The notes beneath the pieces are model-generated. The model did not search any database and was not told where the DNA came from. It saw nothing but the letters and a program-made list of their open reading frames with translations. A program made the translations under genes and the position numbers. Source: Aphis gossypii (lineage: Eukaryota > Arthropoda > Insecta > Hemiptera > Aphididae). From it: a stretch of DNA of 64,000 nt. This document shows positions 51,871 through 64,000 of the stretch, one piece after another. Where the stretch lies: the NCBI RefSeq assembly GCF_020184175.1, contig NC_065531.1, positions 42,429,213 through 42,493,212 of the forward strand. The letters are read 5' to 3'. Numbering within the stretch: position 1 is the first letter of the stretch; every line of letters starts with the position of its first letter.

Positions 51871-54800
51871 TAGTAATAATTGTTGAAAAAAGTTGGCGCA
51901 TTAGAAGCCGTATCGTTAATGAAAAGACGTTTATGTGTGTACGTACTTAGAGAAATAATGAAATGAAAAAAACAACAGCAAAGATAGTCGAAAGAAGTTT
52001 TCCAGTAGGACAGCATTGTTTTACCTATTAAAACCAGAAAATGTTGATGATGTTTTGTAGCGAATAATTACAAGCGTGCACTAATGTACCTAATTTTAAT
52101 TTATTATTATAAAGTTTAGAAAAAGGAGGGTAATTTTTGGTCGCTTAAAAAAAATATTGTGGACTAAATGCGCGGACACCATAGAATATAGATAATAAAA
52201 AAGTGTGCATAAATAGCTATACTGTAATGAATTAAATTATTTATAATATTATATTATATTTGTTGAGTCAAAAATAAGTAACACTATAATCATCATAATC
52301 GTCCAAGCTTCGATAGACGATCGGTAAATATCTGAAAACGGTAATTTAATACGTATATGATTGAGTATCTGCAGACATTTATTAATAAGAAATACTACAA
52401 ATGTAAATCTGTCAAAGCAGAGTTGACAAAACTAGATATCAGTAGAACTTTGTAGCTGTATAAACCAAAAATAAATATATGATTTCATACTAATTTTATT
52501 AAATATACTGACAAAATATATTATATTATTTATAACTTTTATTGATTAGCTTCTGGTAATTTACCATTTTTATGCGTATCGGTTTAGTTATATAATTTCA
52601 AAACAACGTTGAATACATCAATGTATCACTAAGAATTCAAAATTATTTAACTATGAACATAACCATATAAAAAAAAAAACCGAAAATGATATTTATTTAT
52701 TTTTGCTTTTTCATCAACAATGAAAATATCTGAAGTCCAGGAAACCTAGTAATAATAATCTAATTGAATATTTGAATAATATAAAAGGTTAGTAGTGTAA
52801 GGCGAGATTAAAAAATACACTATGTTTTGCATTATAGTTTATAATCCAATTATTTTAATCTGCATTTCATTAACACGTCATTCAAGCAATTACGTGTACA
52901 GTAAAAATATATTATTGTTGTTATTCTTCCGTACTTCTTAAAATTGTATTACTAACAAAAACAATGAAAGTATATTATGTTAAATTAACTTTTAAAAGTT
53001 TTGGACTCTTCGATTATGAGCAGAAAAAAGTTCCTTAATGGAAAATAATAATGATATTATGGTTTTACAATAATGTGATTATTTTATAGTATTAGACTAA
53101 GTATGCAATGTTCTTAATGTTATTCTCTTGCGATTTGTGCGAAAATCGTATTGTATAAAGTGTTGAGTAACATGATTTAACATACATATTACACATATAT
53201 AATATTATATGACGTACAGTATACCTACATATATAGTTTAATATTAAGTATTTAAAAACAGTAACCTAATTACAAATTACTAAGGATACTCTGCATAATA
53301 TATATAATTATACAGATATATACAAAAGCATAAAACTTAACTCTGAAACTCTTTAATTGCGACAAAAGTTTTTTTAATTCTGTACATAATTGAATACACT
53401 CTCACAACAAAATAATTTAGTAATTTAAATGTATGAATTTACTTTTATAAAATATAATTCAAAGTATATGAACATTTTTTCATCAAATATACATACAATA
53501 TTTCTGATGTTGCGTTCGGTGTTATATATTTTACTTTTCGTTTGGAATGTATTTTCTAACCCATATTATATGTAATATTTACATTTTAAACATAATATTA
53601 TATTTCAAAGAGCTACCAAGAATCAAAACCATTTATATTTTATCTACATTTTAACTACTTTTAGAAAATTAACATACATCATCAATAAAATTTAACTATT
53701 TTTAAAAATTACATATTTATGTCAAGTGGATATAAATTTATATTTATTCATACCGATTTTAATATATACAATTCATGAATAATATTATTATAAATTAATA
53801 TTTGGTGAAAACGATGTTATGTTTATGTTGATATAGTAACGTAAAAATGGTAGTTTACTATAGAAAGTACAATTCCTTTAATAGAAAATTGTAAGTCATC
53901 TAAATTTACAGACTTAAATTTCTCGGAGAGAAATTATATAAAATAAGTAGGACTTGGTTTTGGTTGGGGAGAATAACTCAACTACATTTTCTGATATGTT
54001 AGTATACCCCCTACATTTTTACGCATAGAATTATTATTAGCATTATTTACTATTTATTATACAATTACAAAGAGTTTATAAAAAAATTTATTAATATAAT
54101 ACGTATATAAGTTTTTCCAAAAAGTGTTAACGTGTTAATATCTAAAGAGGTATACATCTATACAGTAATATATAATAATGGTTATGTAATAATTACAATA
54201 TTTGAGTATAAAACAATAAGTAATCATGATTTTAGAAATATTTACAAATAGAAAGAACTAACAAATTTAAAACATTTAAAATTATTCTTTATTTATTTAT
54301 TTTAAGAATTATACAAATATTACCTAAATTTCATGTAAAAGTCAAACAATTTGACGTACGCTTATGATAAAAACTTTTAATGTAAGTATATTAAATTATG
54401 ATAATATGTTTGTTGGTTAATGGTTTATTTTTTTTGGTTTAATTAAAGAAGGGTGTAGGGTCTAAACACGACATAGTTATATTAGGTAAATTCAGAAACC
54501 CAAATACGTTTATGTCATAAGAGTATCAATACAATTTTTTTTTCTAAGTCGAGCACTGGAAATAAGATTTTGGCTTCTAGTTAACACGTCTTTGCAATAT
54601 TGAACAAATAACCACAATCACACAAATTCCACTATTGTATATAATCAGTCATTTTAATCATACTGACATAAAATTACAATTTATTTTCAATTAACACTAT
54701 TTAATTATAAATATTTGAACATTATTCATTTCACAAAAATGTTTCCATTACAGTTTTCTTAGTTAACATGTTGTATTTGTTTTATTCATGATTTTTATAT

Positions 54801-57079
54801 TTCTGTATGAGGTTATTTAACGAATAAAAAAGATAATTTTGACTAATTTATGTACACAATTTTTAACTAAAACAAAACAATTTAAAGTTATATGATATTA
54901 TTTACCTATTTAGGTTATTTAGTTATCTATATAGAGTATAGCCATTCAAAATAATTAAAATTATACACGGTCTATATATTTTTCGATTATATACAGAATT
55001 TTAAAACACGATACCTTCGTCGTAATTAATACAGTACACTTTAAAGTATTGTTAAACTAATTATTAATTACACAGTGATGAAAAAAAACCCAAGACATCT
55101 TACAAAAAGAGGAACGAATAAATGGGTAGGTAGTCGTTAGATAAAATTTCACCGAAATAGTTTTAAACAAACCACCATTGTGTTCAATAATTTAGATTCA
55201 TATTTGAGTAAAATGTCAGGAAATTGAAATTTAACACACTGTAATTTTGATTCTTGTGATTAAAACATCCAACACTCGATCAACACACATCCCGTTGTTG
55301 CAGTATATAAATTAGAAATAAATTACCATGTTCAACCGGGTATATATATTTACATTAAAGCTGGTTAAATTCATAATATTATATATTATTCAAATTCAAT
55401 CAAATATGATTAGGTACCAGACGTCATAGAAGAATGTATATCTGGTGTCAGAGCTGGCAATACGAGTAATAGGTAATTTTAGGAAATTTTAAAATAAAAC
55501 AAAATGTCATTTTTCAGTCAATTTTCTTAAAATGATCTCAATTGTGTAGTTAATTGATTTTTTAAATTTCAACAAACAGACAATAACCAAATCCACACTA
55601 AAATAAACAATTTAACATAATCTTAGAGAATACATAAGATATTAATATGATAATATATACATTGTACAAACATCATAACACTAATAATAATATAATATAT
55701 AAGTACAGCCCCCGAGGATTATAGAATTTTTAGCCATTTTAGTATAATATCAAGACAACTTTATCGAATGTTTTTGGTTGTTTTTATTAAAATAGTGAAT
55801 AAAAAGATAATAATATTATTAAATTTTGTTATGACTTTCTATGTTATGCTATTTTTGAGATATAAATTTAATAAATAATGTAGGACGTCTTACGGCTTAC
55901 ATATTATAATTTATATGAAAATCATTCATTAAATTCATATTTCATGCATCTGATTAACACAATTTTTTAATAAAACTGTAGTATATATCCTACAATATTG
56001 AAAATGTTATTAATACTAACTAAAATTGAATGTTATCTAGGTCAACCTTAATAAAAAAAAAAAAATGTAATTCTTTATAAAATCAATAACATATCAACTG
56101 GTAGACGACAGTTCATAATTTAAAAATACCTATATTTGCCTGAAAGCTTAATTATTTTTATAAAATGCTCCGTTGACCATTGTCTAAAATATATGTAACT
56201 ATAACTAGCGACTATAGTGATTAATTTATTTGTTCAAATTATTAAGTCAATACATTATTGTGGTGTAATATTATATAAATTGATTATATAATTCAGTTTT
56301 TATCGCAATATATATATGTTTCTTTTTATCATTACAAAAATGCTTGAAAATATGTCATTCATAACATAAATATTTATAATATTACTTCAAGACTCATGAT
56401 ATTAAATCAAATTGAAATCTCTAACAACTAAACAATGTGTAAATGACATATACCTATTATTGTTATTTAATAAAATTATGTCTTACAGTACAACATATTA
56501 TAAATTGATGATTATATTTTATAAAAAAATATTAAATAAATATATATAGAGAGAAAACTAAATTTGGATTGTGTTAAATGTGTTAAACATATAATAATAT
56601 AAACTCAGCCAAATCCTAGTTTTGTGTTGACTATTATTTTTGCAATTGTATAAATTCTTTACAGATCGTTAATCGTCTAGACACTTTTAAAATATTTGTT
56701 TTTCGTGGTTCTATTCAACTTTTTGTTAGTTGATAATACTTGAATGCTCAAATTCTGAAATTTTTCTATTAATATGATACATAAATCTTATATATTTAAC
56801 TAAACAATACAATTTTAAACAATAGTTATTACTTCCTATTACTTATCAACTAACTACCTTGTTTCTATATTTTATTTATGCATTATGATTATTGTTATTA
56901 ATATCTGCTGGCTATCTTTAAATGGTTCCCATTCTGGTTTAAGAACGCTCTAACTGTGTAAATCTATATATATATATATATAGAATAGAATAGTTGTCAC
57001 TTTTTCTTTTTTTAATTAAAAATAAATTACATGCTATGTATACAAGTGAATATACAATAAGTAATTTTGGATACAAAGA
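51871..57079. other. AT-rich intron DNA, nothing recognised
   Basis: Only homopolymers, AT alternation and isolated G-richer scraps (for example near 53950-54030 and 55708-55720) that may be old transposon ends. No frame or RNA gene is supportable. Confidence 0.5.
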
Positions 57080-57900
57080 CCTTACAATAGCGGGATGAAA
57101 GATGGATAAGCACCTAACCTGACAGGTTACACTATCGTACGTAGACTCCGTTATATAATATTGCAGATGATCAATATAATGTACGTGTTGGAGTACTCAA
57201 ATTATTCCAGTAAAACGAGTATTTTTTTTTCGATTTCCGCAACAATGAATTTTTATTTTTCTACGCGACATGCTCGTCTGCCGTTCACGTAACCCAGATC
57301 GGTTCAATAAATCCTAAAAAGGTTCCATCCCATCGCAAATACGTATATAATATACAATGCGTACACATCGTATAGGTACGCAAACATTATACGGATATAT
57401 AATAATATATATACTTAAAGGTTCTCTGATTTCACGCGTGCTGTACCAAGAAAATAAAGTTTTTCGCTATCCGTATCACGTTTGGATAACATGCAAAACG
57501 TGAACTAACGTCGGTCGTTAATACGCGCCTTGAACTGTTACCCTGCTGCAAGCATAGAACTCTGAAAACTGATACTGTGCTCAAAGAATTCGGCGGGAGC
57601 ATGCGCGCGTAAATTATTATACGACTATGACACCGCTGTTGGCACACGTCCGATGACGATTCTAGTTATACGGCAATTATTATTTCACACACGCGTGTGT
57701 GGAAAGTTAATTCGCATTATCGCCAAAACTTCGGGGGAACGCCTGTCGGGCAAAGTTTAAGAGGAACCCCGCGAGAGAGGGGTGGGAGTGGCGAGAGAGA
57801 TTCGCTTAACGATGATTATTGTCACCGTCGCCGGTACGAAACACGCGTAACGGTACACGTATATCATAATATAGTGATCATTTGTGTGTGTGTATTTTGC
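57080..57900. other. CpG-richer sequence directly ahead of the CUB exon
   Basis: From about 57230 up to the exon, G+C and CpG are well above the intron background. The open frames at 57432-57647 (-) and 57697-57909 (+) have no domain. The + frame does not join the CUB exon's reading frame. A TG/GT-rich tract leads into the acceptor TTTTGCAG. The patch could be a second promoter or an enhancer, or an exon I could not read. Confidence 0.35.
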
Positions 57901-57902
57901 AG

Positions 57903-58039
57903 CTTGTAACCGGACATATCACGGCGAAGTCGGCAGAACGTACGACCTGGAAGTCAGAAGACCCAGAGAAGATAGATTGCCATTCTTGTGCTACTTGAAC
58001 TTTACCGCAGCCGGTGGAAAGTACGGCGATATAATACAG
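57903..58039 (+). CDS. Second coding exon of the LDLa/CUB protein: start of a CUB-like domain
   Basis: This exon is bounded by an AG at 57901-57902 and a donor CAG|GTAAAT (GT at 58040). It is 137 bases long. With the single base carried over from the LDLa exon it makes exactly 46 codons, so the next intron is phase 0. It reads P, then CNRTYHGEVGRTYDLEV, then RRPREDRLPFLCYLNF and TAAGGKYGDIIQ. The two cysteines, 27 residues apart, fit the first disulphide of a CUB domain, and the strand pattern between them fits as well. There are two N-glycosylation sequons (NRT and NFT), in keeping with an extracellular protein. The remaining half of the CUB fold would be in the following exon, which lies beyond the part I could read. 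The joined protein so far is 104 residues. Confidence 0.82.
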
Positions 58040-61000
58040 GTAAATATTTTGTATTCCTGTAGCGTACGTATATTATCTATCTGTCAATATATAACTGGTA
58101 CGACGATATTAACGTTATATTTTGATAAAGAAATAATTTTTAAATAAGCTCGGTCAGTTTGATACGATATCAGATAACATACTGACTGTTGGTCGTGGAT
58201 TTAAAATTTGGTTGCATCGAAATCCCTACTGCATTATATGACGCATGCGTATGCATTTTACGTGTTTATTATGCCCTTCGTTTGAATTGAACTCATAATA
58301 TTATTATATTATTGGCATACGATTGACAATAAATATGGACAATTGATATTGAACAGGAGTTTAAAACGTTTCATCAATACAATAGGATGTAGTTATACGT
58401 TATCGACATCTAACATTTTAGACTTTAAGTGCAAACACTGAAATATTCGTTTGATTTTTACTTATTTCATTTTTTTTAATTGGATATAGGTACAGGAGTT
58501 ACCCTTATACATTTGAGGCAATTTAATTAATTATCAACAGAATAGATATCTGATAAAATTAGTAAACATGCAATAACAATAAAACTAGTAAATTATTACA
58601 ATAATAAGTTACAGAACAGCTATGACTTCAGAAAAAGAAAACTATATACTTATACAAAGACAAATAAAGAATCATAAATAATATCAATAAAATTTAATAA
58701 TTTAATTTAATTAAATATCATCATTATTATATTACACTTTATATTTTTGTGTATGGCATAAATTGTATTTTATCATCATGTACATAATGTTTTTAATATT
58801 CCACATATTTATATTACATCACCGAGGACATGCTTAAAATTGTAGTACACAAGTTATTTAAACAAAATATAAAAAATTTAATACAATTACATTAATCTAA
58901 TATGAATTTAGAAACATAAAATTATATTGTACTGAAAAAACTAACTTCATAACATTCGAAAAAGTTTGATTGAAAAAGTCATAAAACAACCGACTGGTTG
59001 GTTCTTCTATGTATACATATTATATAAAAAAATTATAAATACAAAAACCATTTATATCATACATGTACTCGGGGTCGTATTTTATACAAAAATTAAATTA
59101 AAACAATAAAGAAAACACTATAATTGGAAAATGAAACAAAATGAAACTGCAAATTTCAATCTTATTCTTCCTTGAACCATCGAAGTTTTTTTTAGGAACT
59201 TTTACTCTGTGCGTCTACCTCATGTAAACTTTGTAATTTTTTTTTTATACGAACAATCAAAGTTGACTGAGTGTGCGATTATAAAAAGCAAAAACTTTTT
59301 CCTTCAACAAATAAACTCAGAAAATAACACGGGAAAAACTACATGACCAAAGTTCAGTTATTTACTAGACGCTGATTTTCTTTTTTTATGTAAAACTTGC
59401 TTACTTTCTTATGATAATGATAATACGTATAGGAAAAGGGAAGACATTTATCAAAACTAAAAATAATTTATTGTAAAATCTATGAATTAATTCTTATTTT
59501 TGTTCACATTAACGTATAAAGGTTTTATTCTTTCCAATTACAATATGTACTACTATTATTTAATATTAAATCGATAAAATAATCAGACTTGTATATTCAT
59601 ATAGAATAAGTTTTAGATCCATTTGGTAAAAAAAAAAAATATTTATTTGTATCCATAATGCTTTAAATAATCGCTTTCGAATATGCATTTAATTTAATTA
59701 GTCCATATGTTAATACGTACATAATATATTTATAATAAATTAAAAGTTGAAAAAATACTACTAAAATGCATTCCTTATTCTATTAGGTTACCTTTGTTAA
59801 TTCATTATAAATATTTAAAATAATCTCAAGATATTTAAATTAATGGAATACAAAATTATATTACAATAAATAATTATAAGTATATATAACATTTTCTAAA
59901 AAGGACCCATGCGACATTAAGTCTGAGGGATTATTATTTTTTTAGATGTCAACCAACCAATATGAAGATTAAAATAAATATTCATTGATTTAAAGTGAAG
60001 TTTATTATAATACAGTCATTATAATAATAATTATTAAACATTCAATAAAATATAATTATTATTTTTTTTTTTTTTTTTATAATGATAATGGTTCAAATAA
60101 AAACATAAATTGAAAACAAAATTATAAAACGTTATTTTATTGAACATAAAATTTTACCAGGTCATAAATATTCAATACTATTGGTGCAATAATTGCTATA
60201 AAATAATTTATTTATACATTATACCTGTATAGTATTAATATTTGTATCTACAACGGAATTAAACTTAAATACATCAATAAATAAAATGAGATTATAATAT
60301 GTAATTGTTAATCAAGAATTTTACTTATGTTTTATAATTTTATATCTTCTACACATTATAAACATCAATTTGTTTCACGTTATTAACAAAATATGATTGA
60401 AAATTAATACATAAAAATACTCCTAACCTTCAAATTGTAAAAAAAAATAAACTTAAATCTGAATACATTTATAATGAAAATGTTATCTATAGTATGTATT
60501 TCTAATGTTTGATATAATAATTGTAATACTTAAAATGGTATTCTGATTTTTGTAATCTGCAATGTAATAAATGTGTACTATTTCTATCTATAGGTAATAT
60601 TATATCCATTAGCAAGCGCTATAATAGGAATAATAATTGACAACAACAGTCTAAAATAATTTTTCTTAAGAAAAATGTTATTATTGTAAACGTTCATAAA
60701 AAAGAGAACTCTTATTATGATGGTCAGTCATAAATTATTAAAAATACTAAAAAAATATAAATAAATTATTAGTACATTAATAAATAGTTTAAACATATAA
60801 GCATATTAAGAAAAGAAACTGTAGTCTATTCTTATCTACAACAAAATTAAGTCACCCTAATACGACAATAAACGTATTATGCCCTAAAATAATTAATAAC
60901 ATAAATAATCAACTTACTAGTCACAAAAATCTTCTTATCACCTAAAATTTCCTTTCTAATAATTATCCTGAGAAATCCTGCTAAAAGGATTAGAATTGAA

Positions 61001-64000
61001 TTGACCAAGAGACGCCTTAACAAATACTTATAATTATAAATTACAACTTAATTTACTATTTATATTACTTAAAAAATAATAATATATATATAAATAAAAT
61101 ATACTAGTGGGGATACTTATATAGGTTAGGTTAATTTCTTCACCTGTATTTGTTTCTTTTAGTTTAATATACCTACTGTGCTATTATTAGCATATATTGT
61201 AAATATTTTTTAAATAAAAAAACAATTGATGTGATATTGATAAAGTTTTTTTTCAACAAAAAATACACAATAATTATAATATGAAAAAAATGTGTAACTA
61301 TTATTGTTGTCTTTAAATTATATACTTCAGCGATATAAATTTATTTTTTTTTTTAATTTTCTTTATTTTTTTCAATAAGAAGAATCTTTTTAGCTTTTAT
61401 TAGTCCACTTTTTCAGTCTGATTTACTGTAAATTTTTGTATTGTATAACATAATTTAATTGTTTTATTTAAAAAAATTATCTAGCATAAATTATTTGTTA
61501 TGTATGTATTATTAAGAGTTATTAACACAATAGAGTACCATCCTTTTGTATATACATAAGAATTTATGTAAAATTCGTTTTGACTCAACTCAATAAATTA
61601 TTTTTACTATGGAACAAAATACGCAAAATCGTCGACTAAGTATTCAGTTACTATGATAACTTACTCTCTGACCTCTGGTGTTAGATTGCTTTTGTATGTA
61701 CCTAATTTGGATTATATTTTTTCTAGTCATAGTATAATGTAGGTAGGTATATTACGGATTTTAGTATTTTATCACACATGTCATATTACGTACACCTCCA
61801 TTTTTAGAAGAGTTAAATTGTTTTAATATAACATTAGTTATACCTGAAAATGCAATACAAAGAACAAAGAAAAATATAACAAAATGGCGTCTCTGTGTTT
61901 TTTTTGTATGAACCGCTGGCAAAAATTGTAATTATATATAATATGTATAATGTATATATGTATAAATGTATATATTTTAGTTGTCTGTTATGAATTATTC
62001 AATCGGTACCTGCATCATACAATGAAATGTACTCATATCTGGATTATATTTACACAGGATTTAGGTTTTTTTACTTCATTTTTTTCTACGAAAAAAACAA
62101 AACAAAAACCTATGTAAAAATATATCTTTTATGTTGAGTAGTATCAAAAGGACATAAATGTATTATGCATAAACGGATGAAGTACTTTTTAAATTCTTTA
62201 ATGGTCCTTACGTCCAGACGCGCAACACTCGAGTCATTCTCTTTTTACAGATTTAAGTACTTCTCGCGATTTTGGAACGTGCATTATTATGCACTAGTTA
62301 AAACCCAGTTGAATACGCTATGTAAAATGATGTTTTTTATAGCATATTATATTTTTCATCGAAAAAAGATACAAAATCAAAACAAACGTTGATTATCAAT
62401 ACTAATAAGCTCGAGTTTTCGTAAGATAAGTGATATTTAAATTTTTAATACACATAGTCACATAGATATCCCCCTTCAATAATACCATTCCATACTGATA
62501 ATCTAAACTTTTAGATAAACCAATTTAATAATATTTAATAACATTTTAAATGCAATGCAGTAGGTATAATATACTACTATACTAAAATTTGATGTACCCC
62601 ATTCAAAGCTGAATATTAGTCAGTATCTATATTAATTTGTTATAATATTGACACATCAGACAAAATATTTTTTTTCCTATGAACATTTCAATTTCTTTTA
62701 CGTCATAATCAAATTCATTGGATATGAATTTGGTCCCTGAAAATTTTGACTACAAAATGCAGATGAAGAATATAATATATTAAACTACGACATAATATAC
62801 TATACGTTTTCAACTTCCGAAAAAATATCGTACAGTTGTAGTAGACATGTTTTTATTATTACTATGCTTAATAAATTATGATATAAGTATGTCAACATCA
62901 TACCAGTGGATTTAGTCGAGTATATAAATAACCTATGTATATTAACCAACTTATCTATTCATTTAAAAACAGTTTTTAATATTTTATCAATGTTAAATAC
63001 GTACAAAATAATAAAATAAAATATGATCATATTATCATTATAACTACTATATGTTAAAATATGTGAATACATTAAGCTTGTTTGCTATTACTCTTTAGTA
63101 ATCGTTTGATACTTCTAAAGTATTGAAAATTTATGTCTCCACAAAGTATTTAAACATATTTAGGCGAGTAAATAAAAAATATAGTAGTATATTTTAATAT
63201 TAAATATAGTTAGATGTATAATTAAAATTGTTTTTGAACTAGGTTTATTATGCTTTACAATATAATAATATTTTGATTACATGATTACAATACACAAAGT
63301 ATTTGAACAAAATTTAGTATGTATATAAGGTACTTCAATAATTGAATACATCCATCTAACAACCATCAATATTTAAATGAAACTATAGTTTCATATGAAT
63401 TATATTTAAGAACTGCTATGTTTCAAAATCTAACTAAACCTTAAAGTAGCGTAGGCTTTGAGTAAGGGTCGTAGACTGAAGTAGAGGTCGTATTTTAATA
63501 TAATATTACCTTATACATAAATAGGAATTATTGATGGTTGTACACTTGTACCGGAAAACATGAACATAATCAATGATTTTATGGATTTATGTAAATTCAG
63601 ACAAATAAATAGAATAGCCTTATATACTGCTCTTATTGAAGGTTCATAACCAAATTTATTATTACCATAGCTACGGATGTTAATTTAATTTTGTATTTGT
63701 ATTACCAATGTTCCAAAATATTATTACCTAACGCCTAGCTGCTGTGATTATCCGTTCCTGTTTGTCACTCGGTTGCTCAATCAGACTAATTCGCAATGTA
63801 AATAACCGTTACCATGAGTAAAAAACTTGAAACCAACTTAAATTATGTGTATATAATAATAGTATCTGTCTGATGGTTTTCTTTTTATAGGAATAACGTG
63901 CCATAAAAAGCAAACGATTTTGAGTATTAAATTTCAATTAAACTGAATATATTAAATATTTTCAGTTTTCCTAAACTTAGAATTCAGTATAATTTAGTTT
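58040..64000. other. Next intron of the LDLa/CUB gene (continues past the window)
   Basis: AT-rich sequence with no exon that continues the CUB frame in phase 0. I checked the acceptor-like TTTTTACAG near 62250 and TTTTTATAG near 63890. Both lead to an immediate stop in the needed frame (ATT TAA and GAA TAA). A 75-codon frame at 62165-62392 has no recognisable feature. A T-run stands at about 60063-60079. Confidence 0.5.

Larger units (their letters stand above)
9209..57902 (+). other. Giant intron (about 48.7 kb) of the LDLa/CUB gene
   Basis: The intron is bounded by GTAAGT at 9209 and a pyrimidine/GT-rich stretch ending TATTTTGCAG at 57902. The left exon leaves one base and the right exon takes two, so the joined codon is CCT (Pro) and the frame continues open. 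Starting the right exon in its other plausible frame gives TTG TAA at once, which supports this pairing. A small unrecognised exon inside the intron cannot be excluded. The intron contains an antisense PACRG-like gene, a possible small membrane-protein gene, transposon relics and a tandem duplication, each listed separately. Confidence 0.65.

Noticed and set aside
62165..62392. 75-codon + frame with an internal acceptor-like TTTTTACAG, considered as the next CUB exon
   Set aside because: The needed phase-0 frame after that acceptor begins ATT TAA, and the sequence shows no CUB pattern.
1..64000. Searches for CRISPR arrays, tRNA or rRNA genes and bacterial-type operons
   Set aside because: None seen; the direct repeats present are microsatellites and one tandem duplication, and the gene structure is eukaryotic.

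Overview
The window looks like insect nuclear DNA, most likely from an aphid or close relative. It is extremely AT-rich, full of short runs of the kind (T)AATATTAT and 'taggtacct', and dotted with microsatellites and decayed DNA transposons. Its genes have spliceosomal introns with GT/AG borders. The species assignment is an inference from composition and style, not from a marker gene. Almost all of the listed open frames are chance frames in AT-rich or microsatellite DNA.

Two genes can be supported well. The first lies on the + strand and is only partly inside the window. A TATA box plus initiator near 8482-8517 may drive it. A coding exon at 9028-9208 encodes a signal peptide and one complete LDL-receptor class A domain. 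The next recognisable exon, at 57903-58039, encodes the first part of a CUB-like domain. The splice phases agree (phase 1 out, phase 1 in), so the two exons can be joined, leaving an intron of about 48.7 kb. No further exon of this gene was found before the window ends, so the rest of the CUB domain and any membrane anchor lie downstream. The product should be a secreted or cell-surface glycoprotein.

The second gene is nested in that giant intron on the opposite strand (13467-14303). It is an intact, intronless 278-residue member of the PACRG (parkin co-regulated gene) family of ciliary doublet-microtubule proteins. Its coding sequence is strikingly GC- and CpG-rich compared with its surroundings. 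A sequence resembling an RFX X-box lies just over 100 bp upstream of its ATG. This is the most interesting locus in the window.

A third, weaker gene candidate is a 116-residue single-membrane-span protein on the - strand (33416-33766). It also lies in a GC-richer patch of the intron. I do not recognise its family.

The remaining intron DNA is AT-rich filler with several other features. These include a 1.36-kb near-identical tandem duplication (about 40524-43250), a short inverted-repeat element (10527-10663), and relics of hAT-like, PIF/Harbinger-like and pogo/Tigger-like transposons. There are also several CpG-richer patches without recognisable exons (for example 17280-18440, 22140-23560, 38030-38660, 43320-45230 and 57080-57902). 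These patches are candidates for regulatory DNA.
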